From Pseudonocardia sp. (GTDB taxonomy: Bacteria; Actinomycetota; Actinomycetes; Mycobacteriales; Pseudonocardiaceae), in assembly GCF_025465255.1 (NCBI RefSeq), contig NZ_JAODNI010000218.1:1-64000 (forward strand): a DNA stretch of 64,000 nucleotides, given 5' to 3'. Positions 8,257-16,677 of this stretch are shown piece by piece. Both the position numbers and the translations under genes were made by a program. The notes under the pieces are model-generated. The model was not told where the DNA came from. It made no database searches and was given only the letters and a program-made list of their open reading frames with translations. Position 1 is the stretch's first letter. Every line of letters begins with the position of its first letter.

Positions 8257-8730
8257 TCAGCCAGCCGGCACGAGGGCTCGGCAGCCGGACAGCGCGCAGA
8301 GCGTCTCGGCCGTGAAACGGCCGGGAGCAGCCACGTCCGCCGTCGTCGTGCTCCGGGCGAAAGGCCATTGTCCGGCGAAGCGGTGCAGGTACCAGAAGCA
8401 GAAATGGTGGTCGGGCTCGTCGGGATCCGAGACGAACACGGCCGGCCCCGGTAGTTGCGACACCCACCGCGCGTACGCGGTGGCGACGAGTGCCGGGGGC
8501 TTGGCGGCCCGGCGGGTCGTGAGCCAGTCCTCCGCCCGGGTGCGCCAGTTCGTGAGCGCGGCCGGGTGCAGGGTGGCGCCGGGGAGTTCCCGCAGGTTGG
8601 CGGTGAAGGTACTGGTCAGGGCCCCGGACGCGGCGTGCGCGGCCGAGGCCAGGGTGAGCAGGGAGTGGGGCCCGGGGATCGGGCCGTCGGTGTGGATGTG
8701 GGTCGTGACGTACAGGGTCTCGGGGGGCAT
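8257..8730 (-). CDS. Exonuclease-fold (DnaQ-like) protein with replaced catalytic residues
   Basis: This 157-residue protein resembles small bacterial 3'-5' exonuclease-like proteins that begin DIExDGPIPG and later have a VFVSD...D...FHRFxGRNPF segment. Here the first motif reads HIHTDGPIPG (residues 11-20), replacing the two metal-binding acids by histidines. The second reads VFVSDPDEPDHH (98-109) and keeps two aspartates, followed by WYLHRFAGQWPF. The fold is therefore probably retained while canonical two-metal nuclease chemistry is doubtful. It lies downstream of the GNAT gene behind a 232-bp gap. Family assignment is from motif memory only. Confidence 0.6.
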   Translation of the reverse strand: MPPETLYVTTHIHTDGPIPGPHSLLTLASAAHAASGALTSTFTANLRELPGATLHPAALTNWRTRAEDWLTTRRAAKPPALVATAYARWVSQLPGPAVFVSDPDEPDHHFCFWYLHRFAGQWPFARSTTTADVAAPGRFTAETLCALSGCRALVPAG

Positions 8731-8877
8731 GACGGATCCAAGTCGCCGAAGTGAGGGGACGTGCTCGCGACGCGGCTGGGCCGGCGTGACGAGCGGGATC
8801 CGCGGCGCGGTCAGCTCCGCGTGGCGGAAACGAACCGGGCCCCGTGGTCGTACTCACACGGGAAACATCACTGCTGT

Positions 8878-8906
8878 CCACTGTGCACTTGTTCAGCACA
8901 CTGTGG
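8878..8906. promoter_or_regulatory. Imperfect inverted repeat upstream of the exonuclease-fold gene
   Basis: CCACTGTGC (8878-8886) and GCACACTGTGG (8896-8906) form an inverted repeat with two extra bases in one arm, in the least GC-rich part of the 8731-8962 gap. It lies about 150-180 nt upstream of the exonuclease-fold start. It could be an operator or a leader hairpin. The rest of the gap shows nothing further. Confidence 0.3.
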
Positions 8907-8962
8907 CGTGCTGTGGAACTGGCCTGGCGGGGAACGACGCTAATCGGCGGGCCGGGCCGTCG

Positions 8963-9508
8963 TCAACGGTCCGAGGCGAGCCTGCCGGCCATCACACAGT
9001 CGACCCGCCGGCCGTCGACCACCCAGGCGGAACGTTGCGTGCCCTCGACCGTGAAGCCGCACTTCTCGGCGACCCGCGCGGACGCGTCGTTGCCGACCGC
9101 CCACGCGTAGGAGACCCGTTCCAGGCCCAGCCCACCGAAGCCGAAGCGGAGCACCGCGGACAACGCCGTCGTGATCATGCCGCGGCCGCGGGCGCGGGGG
9201 AGCGCCCAGCAGGTCGCCTCGGCGATGCCCAGGTCCAGGTCCAGGTGCGCGAACGCGACCTCGCCGAGCATCTTCCCGGTCGTCGGCTCGCAGACGGCCC
9301 AGGAGCAGGCGCGGTCCTCCCGCCAGGCGGCGTCGCGCTCGGCGATGTGGAGAACGGCGGCCTCCGGCGTCGGCGCGGGGCGGTGGCGCCAGCGCAGGAT
9401 CGCCGGGTCCCGGGCGGACTCCAGCACGGCCGGGACGTCGGAGACCCGGTCGTCGTGGCGCAGGGTGCGCAGGTACCAGGTGCCGGCGTTGATCTCGACG
9501 GGTTCCAT
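8963..9508 (-). CDS. GNAT-family N-acetyltransferase (RimJ/RimL type)
   Basis: A 181-residue protein of the GNAT fold. The N-terminal LRTLRHDD opening, the acetyl-CoA pyrophosphate loop around RARGRGMITTAL (about 107-118), and the C-terminal VGNDASARVAEKCGF helix (about 140-155) are typical of RimJ/RimL-type N-terminal or small-molecule acetyltransferases. It lies downstream of accA3 but is separated from it by a strong inverted repeat, so it is probably transcribed separately. The substrate is unknown. Confidence 0.85.
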   Translation of the reverse strand: MEPVEINAGTWYLRTLRHDDRVSDVPAVLESARDPAILRWRHRPAPTPEAAVLHIAERDAAWREDRACSWAVCEPTTGKMLGEVAFAHLDLDLGIAEATCWALPRARGRGMITTALSAVLRFGFGGLGLERVSYAWAVGNDASARVAEKCGFTVEGTQRSAWVVDGRRVDCVMAGRLASDR

Positions 9509-9520
9509 GGTGGTCCGGTC

Positions 9521-9560
9521 GTGCGCGGTAACCGTCGCCCTGGCAACGATTACCGCGCAC
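9521..9560 (-). terminator. Inverted repeat after accA3, likely terminator
   Basis: The 15-nt arms 9521-9535 (GTGCGCGGTAACCGT) and 9546-9560 (ACGATTACCGCGCAC) pair with a single wobble position around a 10-nt loop. The element sits 5 bp past the accA3 stop and 12 bp upstream of the GNAT start. It probably ends the accA3 transcript, though an operator for the GNAT gene is an alternative. Confidence 0.7.
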
Positions 9561-9565
9561 GGGCG

Positions 9566-11338
9566 TCAGTCCTTGATCTCGCAGACGACGGTGCCCTGGG
9601 TGATCGAGGAGCCCGCCTCGGCGGAGAGGCCGGTGACGGTGCCGTCCTTGTGGGCGGTGACGGGGTTCTCCATCTTCATCGCCTCGAGCACCACGATCAG
9701 GTCACCGGCGGAGACCTGATCGCCGTCGGAGACCGCGACCTTGATGATCGTGCCCTGCATCGGCGCGGTCACGGCGTCGCCGGAGACCTTCGCGCCCCCG
9801 CCCTTGCCGGAGCGCTTGCGCGGGGCCTTCCCCGACGCCCCGCCGCCGTTGCCGCCGCCGAGGGCGAGGTCACCGGGGAGGGAGACCTCCAGCCGCCGGC
9901 CGCCGACCTCGACGACGACGGACTGCCGCGGCGCCGTCTCCTCGTCCGCCCCGGCACCGCCCTCGAACGGCGGGACGGTGTTCTCCCACTCGGTCTCGAT
10001 CCAGCGGGTGTGGACCAGGAAGTCCTTCTCCTCGGACGCGGTGAACGCCGGGTCGTCCACCACGAGCCGGTGGAACTCCAGCACCGTCGCCATGCCGCCG
10101 ACCTGGAACTCCGCCAGCGCACGGCGGGACCGCTCGAGGGCCTGCGCGCGGTCCGAGCCGGTGACGATCAGCTTGGCCAGCAGCGAGTCGAACTGGCCGC
10201 CGATGACCGAGCCGGCCTCGACGCCGGCGTCGACGCGCACGCCCGGGCCGGCCGGGTACGCGATCGACTCGACGGTGCCGGGGGCGGGGAGGAAGTTGCG
10301 GCCGGCGTCCTCGCCGTTGATCCGGAACTCGATGGAGTGCCCGCGCGGCTCCGGGTCCTCCTTCAGGTTGAGCTCCAGGCCCTCGGCGATGCGGAACTGC
10401 TCCCGCACCAGGTCCAGTCCGGAGGTCTCCTCGGACACCGGGTGCTCGACCTGCAGCCGGGTGTTGACCTCGAGGAAGGTGATCAGGCCGTCCTGGCCGA
10501 TCAGGAACTCGACCGTGCCGGCGCCGTAGTAGCCGGCCTCCTTCACGATGTCCTTCGACGCCGTGTACAGCGTCTTGCGCTGCTCCTCGGTGAGGAACGG
10601 CGCGGGCGCCTCCTCGACCAGCTTCTGGAAGCGGCGCTGCAGCGAGCAGTCCCGCGTTCCGACGACGATCACGTTGCCGTGCTGGTCGGCCAGGATCTGG
10701 GTCTCGACGTGGCGGGGCTTGTCCAGGTAGCGCTCGACGAAGCACTCGCCGCGGCCGAACGCCGAGGTTGCCTCGCGGACCGCCGAGTCGTAGAGCTCGG
10801 CGATCTCCTTCTCCTCGCGCGCGACCTTCATGCCGCGCCCGCCGCCGCCGAACGCCGCCTTGATCGCGACGGGCAGGCCGTGCTCCTTGGCGAACTCGAT
10901 CACCTCGTCCGCGCCGGACACCGGGTCGTTCGTGCCGGGGACCAGCGGGGCGCCCGCGCGGGTGGCGATGTGCCGGGCGGTGACCTTGTCCCCGAGATCC
11001 CGGATCGACTGCGGGGACGGGCCGATCCAGGTGATCCCGGCGTCGATCACGGCCTGCGCGAAGTCCGCGTTCTCGCTCAGGAAGCCGTAGCCGGGGTGGA
11101 TCGCGTCCGCGTCGGCCTGCTTCGCAGCACCGATGACCTTGTCGAAGTCGAGGTACGACTCCGCCGCCGTGGTGCCGCCCAGGGCGAACGCCTCGTCCGC
11201 GAGCCGGACGAACAGGGCGTCACGGTCCGGGTCCGCGTAGACGGCGACACTGGCAAGGCCTGCGTCCTTCGCGGCGCGGATCACCCGGACGGCGATCTCT
11301 CCGCGGTTGGCGACGAGAACTTTGCGCAGTGGGGGCAC
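9566..11338 (-). CDS. accA3: Acetyl/propionyl-CoA carboxylase alpha subunit (biotin carboxylase + BCCP)
   Basis: A 590-residue two-domain subunit. Residues 1-450 form the ATP-grasp biotin carboxylase, with [13 protein letters not shown] at the start, [10 protein letters not shown] near 80, the glycine-rich ATP lid GGGGRGMK near 163, [14 protein letters not shown] near 290, and the ligand region RDCSLQRR near 230. The last ~70 residues are a biotinyl carrier domain with EAMKMENPV, where BirA attaches biotin. A GAGGAG ribosome site precedes the GTG start. It partners with the AccD5/AccE subunits encoded at 32-33.6 kb and, in mycobacteria, supplies malonyl- and methylmalonyl-CoA for lipid synthesis. 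As in M. tuberculosis it lies near sufE-sseA, but here a three-gene cassette separates them. Confidence 0.95.
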   Translation of the reverse strand: MPPLRKVLVANRGEIAVRVIRAAKDAGLASVAVYADPDRDALFVRLADEAFALGGTTAAESYLDFDKVIGAAKQADADAIHPGYGFLSENADFAQAVIDAGITWIGPSPQSIRDLGDKVTARHIATRAGAPLVPGTNDPVSGADEVIEFAKEHGLPVAIKAAFGGGGRGMKVAREEKEIAELYDSAVREATSAFGRGECFVERYLDKPRHVETQILADQHGNVIVVGTRDCSLQRRFQKLVEEAPAPFLTEEQRKTLYTASKDIVKEAGYYGAGTVEFLIGQDGLITFLEVNTRLQVEHPVSEETSGLDLVREQFRIAEGLELNLKEDPEPRGHSIEFRINGEDAGRNFLPAPGTVESIAYPAGPGVRVDAGVEAGSVIGGQFDSLLAKLIVTGSDRAQALERSRRALAEFQVGGMATVLEFHRLVVDDPAFTASEEKDFLVHTRWIETEWENTVPPFEGGAGADEETAPRQSVVVEVGGRRLEVSLPGDLALGGGNGGGASGKAPRKRSGKGGGAKVSGDAVTAPMQGTIIKVAVSDGDQVSAGDLIVVLEAMKMENPVTAHKDGTVTGLSAEAGSSITQGTVVCEIKD

Positions 11339-11499
11339 GATCTTCTCTCCTCGGTCACGAGCAGGCCGGCAGGAGAACGCTGCGCCGGCGCATCGGTTAC
11401 CGGCGAGTGTAGGAGTTGGACCACCGGGGACCGCAGACCACGGGTGTGTGGTCTTGCTGACTCATCGTTCGGGATCCGACTTCCCCGGGTGCGCGTGGT

Positions 11500-11934
11500 T
11501 CAACCGCGGAGGCGTCCGAGCACGTTGCCGGCGAGGGCCTTCAGCCGGGCGCACCGCCTTCGGCCGGGAGGGCTCGCGCCGTCGTAGCGCCAGCCGGCCT
11601 CGCGCTCGGCGAGCTCGTCGGCGGCGGATCCGGGGAGGGCGCCGGCCGTGCGCAGCGCCCGCGCCAGGTCCCAGCCGTCCCGCAGGGCCCCGACGCCCTC
11701 GCGCCCCGCCGCGTGCGCCGCGAAGGTCGCCTGCCAGCGGTTCCCGTGGCTCGCCGCCAGCAGCGGCCACAGCTTCGCGGTCTCGCCCGCCCGCTTGCGC
11801 AGCAACGCCGTGCGGGTCGAGGCGAGCCGCGCCACGTCGAAGCCCGCGGGGTCCGGCCCGCCCGCGACGAGCGCCTCGACGAGCGCGGCCTGCCTGGCTG
11901 CGAGATCGCCCGTGCGGAGGTGACCGGGGTTCAT
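11500..11934 (-). CDS. SCO6045-like helical protein, partner of the MNIO gene
   Basis: A 144-residue, mostly helical, Arg/Ala-rich protein without membrane segments. Landmarks are FDVARLASTRTALLRKRAGETAKLWP-type helix content near residues 38-58 and a C-terminal ALAGNVLGRLRG. I believe it belongs to the SCO6045-like domain family associated with DUF692 proteins, but this is from memory. Its ATG overlaps the MNIO stop (ATGA), so the two are translationally coupled. By analogy with MbnC, TglI and DUF2063 partners of other MNIO enzymes, it may hold the peptide substrate for the oxidase. That function is inferred from position, not from a motif. Confidence 0.7.
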   Translation of the reverse strand: MNPGHLRTGDLAARQAALVEALVAGGPDPAGFDVARLASTRTALLRKRAGETAKLWPLLAASHGNRWQATFAAHAAGREGVGALRDGWDLARALRTAGALPGSAADELAEREAGWRYDGASPPGRRRCARLKALAGNVLGRLRG

Positions 11935-12848
11935 GTGACCCGGGTGAACCCGGTGCCGTCCGCGATCGCGTCCAGCTCGGCGCGCAGCTCGGCCGCCGGC
12001 GGGTACCGGCCGTCCCGTTCCAGCATCACCGCGGGTGGCCGGGCGCGGTCCCGCAGCTCGTCGAGCAGGCGGAGGACCGGCGCGGGCACGGGGTCGGTGT
12101 GGGTGTCGTGGTAGAGGCCGTCGTGCTCGGCCCCGCCCGCGACGTGCACGTACGCCACCCGGTCGAGCGGCATCCGGTCGAGGACGGCCGACGGGTCCTG
12201 CCCGCGGTTGACCGCGTTCGCGTACAGGTTCGCGACGTCCAGGAGCAGCAGCGCGCCGGTCCGGTCCAGCAGCTCGGTGAGGAAGTCCGGCTCGCCGAAC
12301 TCGTCGTCCGGCCAGTCGAACAGGGCGGCGATCGGCTCCAGCGCGAGCGGGACGTCCAGCTCCGCCTGCATCCGCCGGACGTTGCGGGTGAGCACGTCCA
12401 GCGCCTCACGGCTGCGCGGCACCGGCAGCAGGTGCCCGGCCTCCCGGCCGCCGCCCCGCACGAAAGCGACATGCTCGCTGACCAGCGGCGCCTCGACGGC
12501 GACGGCGCAGGCCGCCAGGTGCGCGACCCGGTTCGGCCGGACCCCGTCCGCGTCGCCGAGGCCCAGGCGGACCCCGTGCGGGATCACGGGGACCCCGCGC
12601 CCCCGCAGCTCCGTCACCCCCCGGGACGGAGCCGCGGGGGCGATCGCCTCGGCGATGACCTCGCAGAAGCCGAGGCCGGGGAGGCCTTCGACGACGCCCG
12701 CGATCTCGGGCCGCCAGCCGATGCCGACGCCGGTCGGGCCGACGGCACCGGTGCCGACTCGCGCTCCCGAAAGTGCCGACTCGCGCGACCGGGAGTGCCG
12801 ACTCGCGGGGATCGGCCTCGCGGGGATCTGCTCAGCCGCCGCAGCCAC
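11931..12848 (-). CDS. DUF692/MNIO-family multinuclear iron oxidase
   Basis: A TIM-barrel protein of the MNIO (DUF692) family, which uses two or three iron ions to modify Cys or other residues in peptides. Numbered from GTG 12848, likely metal ligands and signature motifs are H91 (IPHGV), SEHVAF (E125/H126), E171 (LALEP), DVANLYANA (D204, N207), VHVAGG (H235), YHDTHTDP (D248, H250) and LERDG (E277). GTG 12848 is the nearest usable start: no ATG, GTG or TTG exists in frame between it and the conserved GVGIGWRP at 41. The first ~35 residues are therefore encoded by three 22-bp repeats and the 3' end of the upstream gene, which it overlaps by 17 nt. The Gly/Cys tail of that upstream gene's product is the obvious substrate candidate. 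Confidence 0.88.
   Translation of the reverse strand: MAAAAEQIPARPIPASRHSRSRESALSGARVGTGAVGPTGVGIGWRPEIAGVVEGLPGLGFCEVIAEAIAPAAPSRGVTELRGRGVPVIPHGVRLGLGDADGVRPNRVAHLAACAVAVEAPLVSEHVAFVRGGGREAGHLLPVPRSREALDVLTRNVRRMQAELDVPLALEPIAALFDWPDDEFGEPDFLTELLDRTGALLLLDVANLYANAVNRGQDPSAVLDRMPLDRVAYVHVAGGAEHDGLYHDTHTDPVPAPVLRLLDELRDRARPPAVMLERDGRYPPAAELRAELDAIADGTGFTRVT
12745..12807 (-). repeat. Three 22-bp phased units inside the 5' end of the MNIO gene
   Basis: On the minus strand, units CGCGAGTCGGCACTCCCGG, CGCGAGTCGGCACTTTCGG and CGCGAGTCGGCACCGGTGC begin at 12807, 12785 and 12763, exactly 22 bp apart. This is the same family as the arrays near 4.5 and 5.7 kb. Here the array is read as protein because no start codon separates it from the MNIO core. 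Since 22 is not a multiple of three, each unit is translated in a different frame. Confidence 0.9.
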
Positions 12849-13773
12849 CGCCGCCACCACCACATCCACCGCCGCCCGAACTCCCGCCCGAATCGCCGCC
12901 GCTGCTGCCGCCGATCCAGGAGGAACCGCCGTCCCCGCTCCAGCCCGAGCCGGCCGCGGCCTTCTGCACGGCGAGCTCGTCCGCGAACGCCGGGTCCGAC
13001 GCCCAGAGGGCACTCGTGCCGTAGAGCCCGACGCCGAGTGCCGCGGCCCCCGCGCCGTAGGCGATCCAGTCCGGTTTCATGGCGGGCGACAGGCCGTGGT
13101 GCCGGGTGCGCAGCTCCGCGAGCGCGCGTTCCCCGGCGCGGCTGCGCCGCGGGGTCCGCACGAGCTCGACGACGGTGACGAAGCCGACGGCCAGCAGCAC
13201 GATCACGAGGAACCCGACGGGCCGGGCGTTGGCCAGCCCGGCCAGCAGGCGGAACAGACCGAGCACCGCGACCGCCAGCATCCACAGGCCGGTCTGGCGG
13301 ATCGCCGAGCGTTGCTGCTCGGACAGCAGCAGGCCCTCGCGGATCAGCCGGTCCTCGATCCGGCCGAGCGCCGTCGAGACGACGCCGTGGTACCGCAGCC
13401 GGTGCCGGGGCGTCGGGGCGGACGCGGTGAAGGCCACCGCGTGCTCCAGGTCGTCCGTGAGGGGCGACCGCACGGTCGACTGGACCTGGCCCTTGCCGCT
13501 GCTGCGGATCGTCCCGGTCAGCTTCATCGCGCTGAGCGCGGAGTACACGGCGAGATCGGGCCCGCCGTTGAGGTACGCGACATCGTGCGGGCGCGACTGG
13601 AGGCCGGCGACCGGCCGGTCCGGGCTGCCGGCCGCGAGCCTGCGCCGGGCTCGGCTGCTCGCGATCCACACGGCCGCCGCCAGCACCACGTAGAACGCGA
13701 GGAACGCCGACCCGCTGATCCCCCAGGTGTCTCCCTGAGCCGCCAACGCGTCCCCTGCGGTGAACACGTCCAC
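12832..13773 (-). CDS. TIGR04222-domain membrane protein with Gly/Ser/Cys tail
   Basis: About 313 residues. The GDTWGISGSAFL motif and following hydrophobic helix near residues 20-38 are the hallmark of the TIGR04222 domain; the DVAYLNGGPDLAVYSAL segment follows. Further helices lie near 160-180, 185-205 and 235-255 (GLWMLAVAVLG, VGFLVIVLLAVG, YGAGAAALGVG). After the last helix comes a ~45-residue low-complexity tail of Gly and Ser, ending GGGGCGGGGGGCGG with two cysteines. The open frame extends to 13815, but GTG 13773 lies at good distance from GGGGGGTGG. The gene leads a cassette with the MNIO oxidase and its partner; the tail looks like a peptide substrate fused to a membrane anchor. The function is unknown. 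Confidence 0.82.
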   Translation of the reverse strand: MDVFTAGDALAAQGDTWGISGSAFLAFYVVLAAAVWIASSRARRRLAAGSPDRPVAGLQSRPHDVAYLNGGPDLAVYSALSAMKLTGTIRSSGKGQVQSTVRSPLTDDLEHAVAFTASAPTPRHRLRYHGVVSTALGRIEDRLIREGLLLSEQQRSAIRQTGLWMLAVAVLGLFRLLAGLANARPVGFLVIVLLAVGFVTVVELVRTPRRSRAGERALAELRTRHHGLSPAMKPDWIAYGAGAAALGVGLYGTSALWASDPAFADELAVQKAAAGSGWSGDGGSSWIGGSSGGDSGGSSGGGGCGGGGGGCGG

Positions 13774-13872
13774 TACGACCACCCCCCGGTGAGCCGTTCC
13801 TATGAGACGCCTCACAGCATGGGACCGGATCGGCTCACGAGGGAACGTTCTTCACCAAGGTTTGAGGTTGGT

Positions 13873-14328
13873 TCAGGCGACCGCGGACCGCACCTGCTTC
13901 TTGATCCGGGACAGCATCGCCGCCATCCCACGCAGCCGCAGCGGGCTCACGGCCTCGGCCAGGCCGAGCGCGGTGTAGAAGTCGTCCGGCACGGCGAGGA
14001 CGTCCGCGGCGGGCTCGCCGTCCAGCCCGGTGTGCATGATCGACGCGAAGCCCCGGGTCGTCGGGGCCTCGGGCGGGGCCGAGAAGAAGAGACGGACCGC
14101 GCGGTCCCCCTCCGGCTCCACCTCGACCGCCAGGAACAGCGGGGACTGGCACTCGTGCACCTGCTCCATCGAGTCCGCCGCGTCCGCGTAGCGGTCCGGC
14201 AGCGGGGGGAGCTCCCGGGAGAGCTCGAGGAGGAGCTGGAGCCGGTCCTTGGGGCCGACCCCGGAGAAGTCCTCGACGAGCTCCGCGAGCTCGGGAGGCA
14301 GCTGGCGCAGACTCGACGACTCGTTCAC
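13873..14328 (-). CDS. SufE-family sulfur acceptor protein (Rv3284 type)
   Basis: A 151-residue SufE/CsdE-fold protein. It starts [12 protein letters not shown], has the family core [18 protein letters not shown], and the sulfur-accepting cysteine lies in [10 protein letters not shown] (near residue 64). The conserved tail LSPLRLRGM-type segment (here [17 protein letters not shown]) follows. SufE proteins take persulfide sulfur from a cysteine desulfurase. The GTG at 14328 overlaps the sseA stop (GTGA), so the two are co-translated, as the Rv3283-Rv3284 pair suggests. Probably it passes sulfur with the rhodanese SseA rather than serving the main Suf operon. Confidence 0.88.
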   Translation of the reverse strand: MNESSSLRQLPPELAELVEDFSGVGPKDRLQLLLELSRELPPLPDRYADAADSMEQVHECQSPLFLAVEVEPEGDRAVRLFFSAPPEAPTTRGFASIMHTGLDGEPAADVLAVPDDFYTALGLAEAVSPLRLRGMAAMLSRIKKQVRSAVA

Positions 14329-15233
14329 GCCTGCCCCCGCTCCGCGCCCTGCGCGATCGGGACCCGCACCGAGTTGCCCCATTCGGTCCAGCTGCCGTCG
14401 TAGTTCCGGACGCCCTCGAAGCCCAGCAGGAAGGAGAGCACGAACCAGGTGTGGCTCGAGCGCTCACCGATCCGGCAGTAGGCCACGACCGCGTCGTCCT
14501 TCGACAGGCCCTGCTCGTCCTCGTAGATCGCGGACAGCTCCGCGCGGGACTTGAAGGTGCCGTCCTCGTTCGCCGCCCGGGCCCACGGGACGCTCGCGGC
14601 GCCGGGGATGTGGCCGCCGCGGACCGCCCCCTCCTGCGGGTAGTCCGGCATGTGCAGCAGCTCGCCGGAGTACTCGCCCGGCGAGCGGACGTCGACGAGC
14701 GCCCCGTCCCCCGACTTCATCCGCTCGAGGTGGGCGAGCACGTCCTCCTTGAACGCCCGGATCGCGATGTCGTCCCGCTCGACGATCGGGTACTCGACGG
14801 GCGTCGGCTTGGGCTCCTCGGTGGTGAGCTCGCGGCCCTCGGCGATCCACTTGGCGCGGCCGCCGTCCAGGATCCGGACGTCCGGGTGGCCGAAGAGGCG
14901 GAACACCCACAGCGCGTAGGTGGCCCACCAGTTGTTGCGGTCCCCGTAGAAGACGACGGTGGTCTCCCGGGCGATGCCGCGCTCCCCGCAGAGCAGCGCG
15001 AACTTCTCGGGGTCCACGTAGTCCCGGGTGACCGCGTCGTTGAGCTCGGTGTGCCAGTCCAGCTTGACCGCGCCCGGGATGTGCCCGGTGTCGTAGAGCA
15101 GGACGTCCTCGTCGCACTCGACGACGGCGAGATCGGGACCGTCGAGGTGCTCGGCGAGCCATGAGGTGCTGACCAGGCTTTCGGGATGCGCGTACTCGGC
15201 GAACGTCGGGTCCTGGTCGATCGGTGCAGCCAT
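14325..15233 (-). CDS. sseA: Thiosulfate/3-mercaptopyruvate sulfurtransferase (tandem rhodanese)
   Basis: A 302-residue protein with two rhodanese domains. The N-terminal, inactive domain spans about 15-135 ([11 protein letters not shown] near 55; [17 protein letters not shown] near 95). The catalytic C-terminal domain ends in [14 protein letters not shown] near 248, where the cysteine carries the persulfide; VDVRSPGEY near 188 is its other landmark. It transfers sulfane sulfur from thiosulfate or mercaptopyruvate, probably to the adjacent SufE-like protein. The ATG 15233 is supported by homology and by a TACCCT box ending 7 nt upstream, so the transcript is likely leaderless. Orthologous to Rv3283. 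Confidence 0.93.
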   Translation of the reverse strand: MAAPIDQDPTFAEYAHPESLVSTSWLAEHLDGPDLAVVECDEDVLLYDTGHIPGAVKLDWHTELNDAVTRDYVDPEKFALLCGERGIARETTVVFYGDRNNWWATYALWVFRLFGHPDVRILDGGRAKWIAEGRELTTEEPKPTPVEYPIVERDDIAIRAFKEDVLAHLERMKSGDGALVDVRSPGEYSGELLHMPDYPQEGAVRGGHIPGAASVPWARAANEDGTFKSRAELSAIYEDEQGLSKDDAVVAYCRIGERSSHTWFVLSFLLGFEGVRNYDGSWTEWGNSVRVPIAQGAERGQA

Positions 15234-15274
15234 GGCCGCGAGGGTAGTACGCGGGCCCGACGTTCGCCGTCGGG

Positions 15275-15901
15275 TCAGGGGTGGTCCCAGAGATCCACCG
15301 GGCTGACGCCGACGCCCGCGAGCAGCCGCCGGACCAGGGGCAGGCTGATCCCGATGACGTTCGACGGGTCCCCGTCGATCCCGTCGACGAACCAGCCGCC
15401 CAGCCCGTCCAGGGTGAACGCGCCCGCGACGGCGAGGGGCTCCCCGGTCCCGAGGTACGCCTCCAGTTCGGCGTCCGTGGGCGTGCCGAACCGCACGACG
15501 GTGACGGCGTGCCCCTCCGCGACCCGGTCGATCTCGCCGTCGACCACCCGCAGCACCGCGTGCCCGGTCACGAGCTCGCCGCGCCGCCCGGCCATGGACC
15601 GCCACCGGGCGCGCGCCGTGTCGACGTCCTTCGGCTTCCCGACGAGCTCGCCGTCGATGTGCAGCATCGAGTCGCACCCGATGACGATCGAGTCGAGCGC
15701 GTCCGCACCCTCGAGCCGGCGGGCGACGGTGGTGGCCTTCGCGCCGGCCAGCGTGGTGACCTTCTCCGCGGCCGTGGCGTCCGGGACGGCGGCGAGCAGC
15801 GCGTCCTCGTCGACGTCGGAGACGGACACCGCGGGGTCGAGCCCGGCGGCACGGAGCACGGACAGGCGGGCGGGGGAGGCCGAGGCGAGCACCAGACGCA
15901 C
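15275..15901 (-). CDS. maf: Maf-family nucleotide pyrophosphatase
   Basis: A 208-residue Maf/HAM1-superfamily house-cleaning pyrophosphatase that hydrolyses non-canonical or UTP/dTTP-type nucleotides to monophosphates. Signature motifs are [12 protein letters not shown] (residues 4-15), the catalytic [12 protein letters not shown] near 73 (aspartate for metal), [10 protein letters not shown] near 88, and the late [15 protein letters not shown] near 180. A TAGGCT box ends 7 nt before the GTG start, implying a leaderless mRNA. In M. tuberculosis maf lies next to accE5-accD5; here those genes are 16 kb away. Confidence 0.93.
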   Translation of the reverse strand: MRLVLASASPARLSVLRAAGLDPAVSVSDVDEDALLAAVPDATAAEKVTTLAGAKATTVARRLEGADALDSIVIGCDSMLHIDGELVGKPKDVDTARARWRSMAGRRGELVTGHAVLRVVDGEIDRVAEGHAVTVVRFGTPTDAELEAYLGTGEPLAVAGAFTLDGLGGWFVDGIDGDPSNVIGISLPLVRRLLAGVGVSPVDLWDHP

Positions 15902-15993
15902 GGCGGCGAGCCTACGGAGCGGGGCCGGCCGCCCGGGCGGCGCCCGTTCCGGCAGGGCGGCCCGCGCCGGCCTTCCTTCCGTCGGACGGCCGG

Positions 15994-16677
15994 TCAGCCG
16001 TGCAGCAGTGCCTCGGGACGCAGGTCCGGGACGGTCAGCCCCGCCCCGGCGTGGCGCAGCTCCGCGGCGGCCGACGAGGTGGTGACCCCGATGATCGTCC
16101 CGACACCCGCCGCCGTCAGCGCCTGCACGCCGGACGGGGAGTCCTCCACCGCCGCGCAGCAGGCCGGATCCACGGCGAGCAGCCGGCAGGCGGTCAGGTA
16201 GCCCTCCGGGGACGGTTTGCCGACCGACACGTCCTCCGCGGTGACCACCAGTTCGAGGGCGTCGGCCAGGCCGAGCACGTCACCGAGGACCCGGCGCGCC
16301 CACTCGCGGCCCGCGCTCGTGACGACGGCGATCCGGTGCCCGCGCCGGTGCAGCTCGCGGACCAGGTCCCGGGCGCCGCCGACCTCCTCGACCTCGCCCG
16401 CGAGCTCGTGCGAGTGCGCGGCCAGGCCGGCCAGGGCGCTGCGCACGTCCGTCCCCCGCCACGGCCCGTCGACCTGGGCCAGGACGTCCCCGGCCCGGCG
16501 CCCCAGGTAGGTCCGGGCGTAGGTCTCCTCGTCGACGTCCATCCGCCAGTCCGCGAAGAACCGCTCCCAGACCCGGCGATGGACGTGCTCGCTCAGCACC
16601 AGGGTGCCGTCCATGTCGAACAGGACGGGCGAGCCCGGCGCGATCACCGGCTCGCACCGGGTGGCCTGCCCACTCAC
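15994..16677 (-). CDS. HAD-superfamily sugar-phosphate phosphatase, coupled to PTS genes
   Basis: A 227-residue HAD hydrolase of the beta-phosphoglucomutase/DOG1-like subgroup. Motif I is FDMDGTLVLSEH (about 16-27), motif II is VVTSAG, motif III is SVGKPSPEGY and motif IV is AVEDSPSGV, with a helical cap after motif I. These enzymes remove phosphate from sugar phosphates or mutate hexose-1-phosphates. The GTG at 16677 overlaps the EIIA stop (GTGA), so it is made together with EIIB and EIIA. A likely job is relief of sugar-phosphate stress or handling of an amino-sugar phosphate, but the substrate cannot be read from the sequence. Confidence 0.85.
   Translation of the reverse strand: MSGQATRCEPVIAPGSPVLFDMDGTLVLSEHVHRRVWERFFADWRMDVDEETYARTYLGRRAGDVLAQVDGPWRGTDVRSALAGLAAHSHELAGEVEEVGGARDLVRELHRRGHRIAVVTSAGREWARRVLGDVLGLADALELVVTAEDVSVGKPSPEGYLTACRLLAVDPACCAAVEDSPSGVQALTAAGVGTIIGVTTSSAAAELRHAGAGLTVPDLRPEALLHG

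Noticed and set aside
8312-11587. 1091-codon plus-strand open frame opposite accA3
   Set aside because: It is antisense to a fully motif-supported gene and is Arg/Gly/Asp-rich with no known domain. Long antisense frames are expected in DNA with very high GC at third codon positions.
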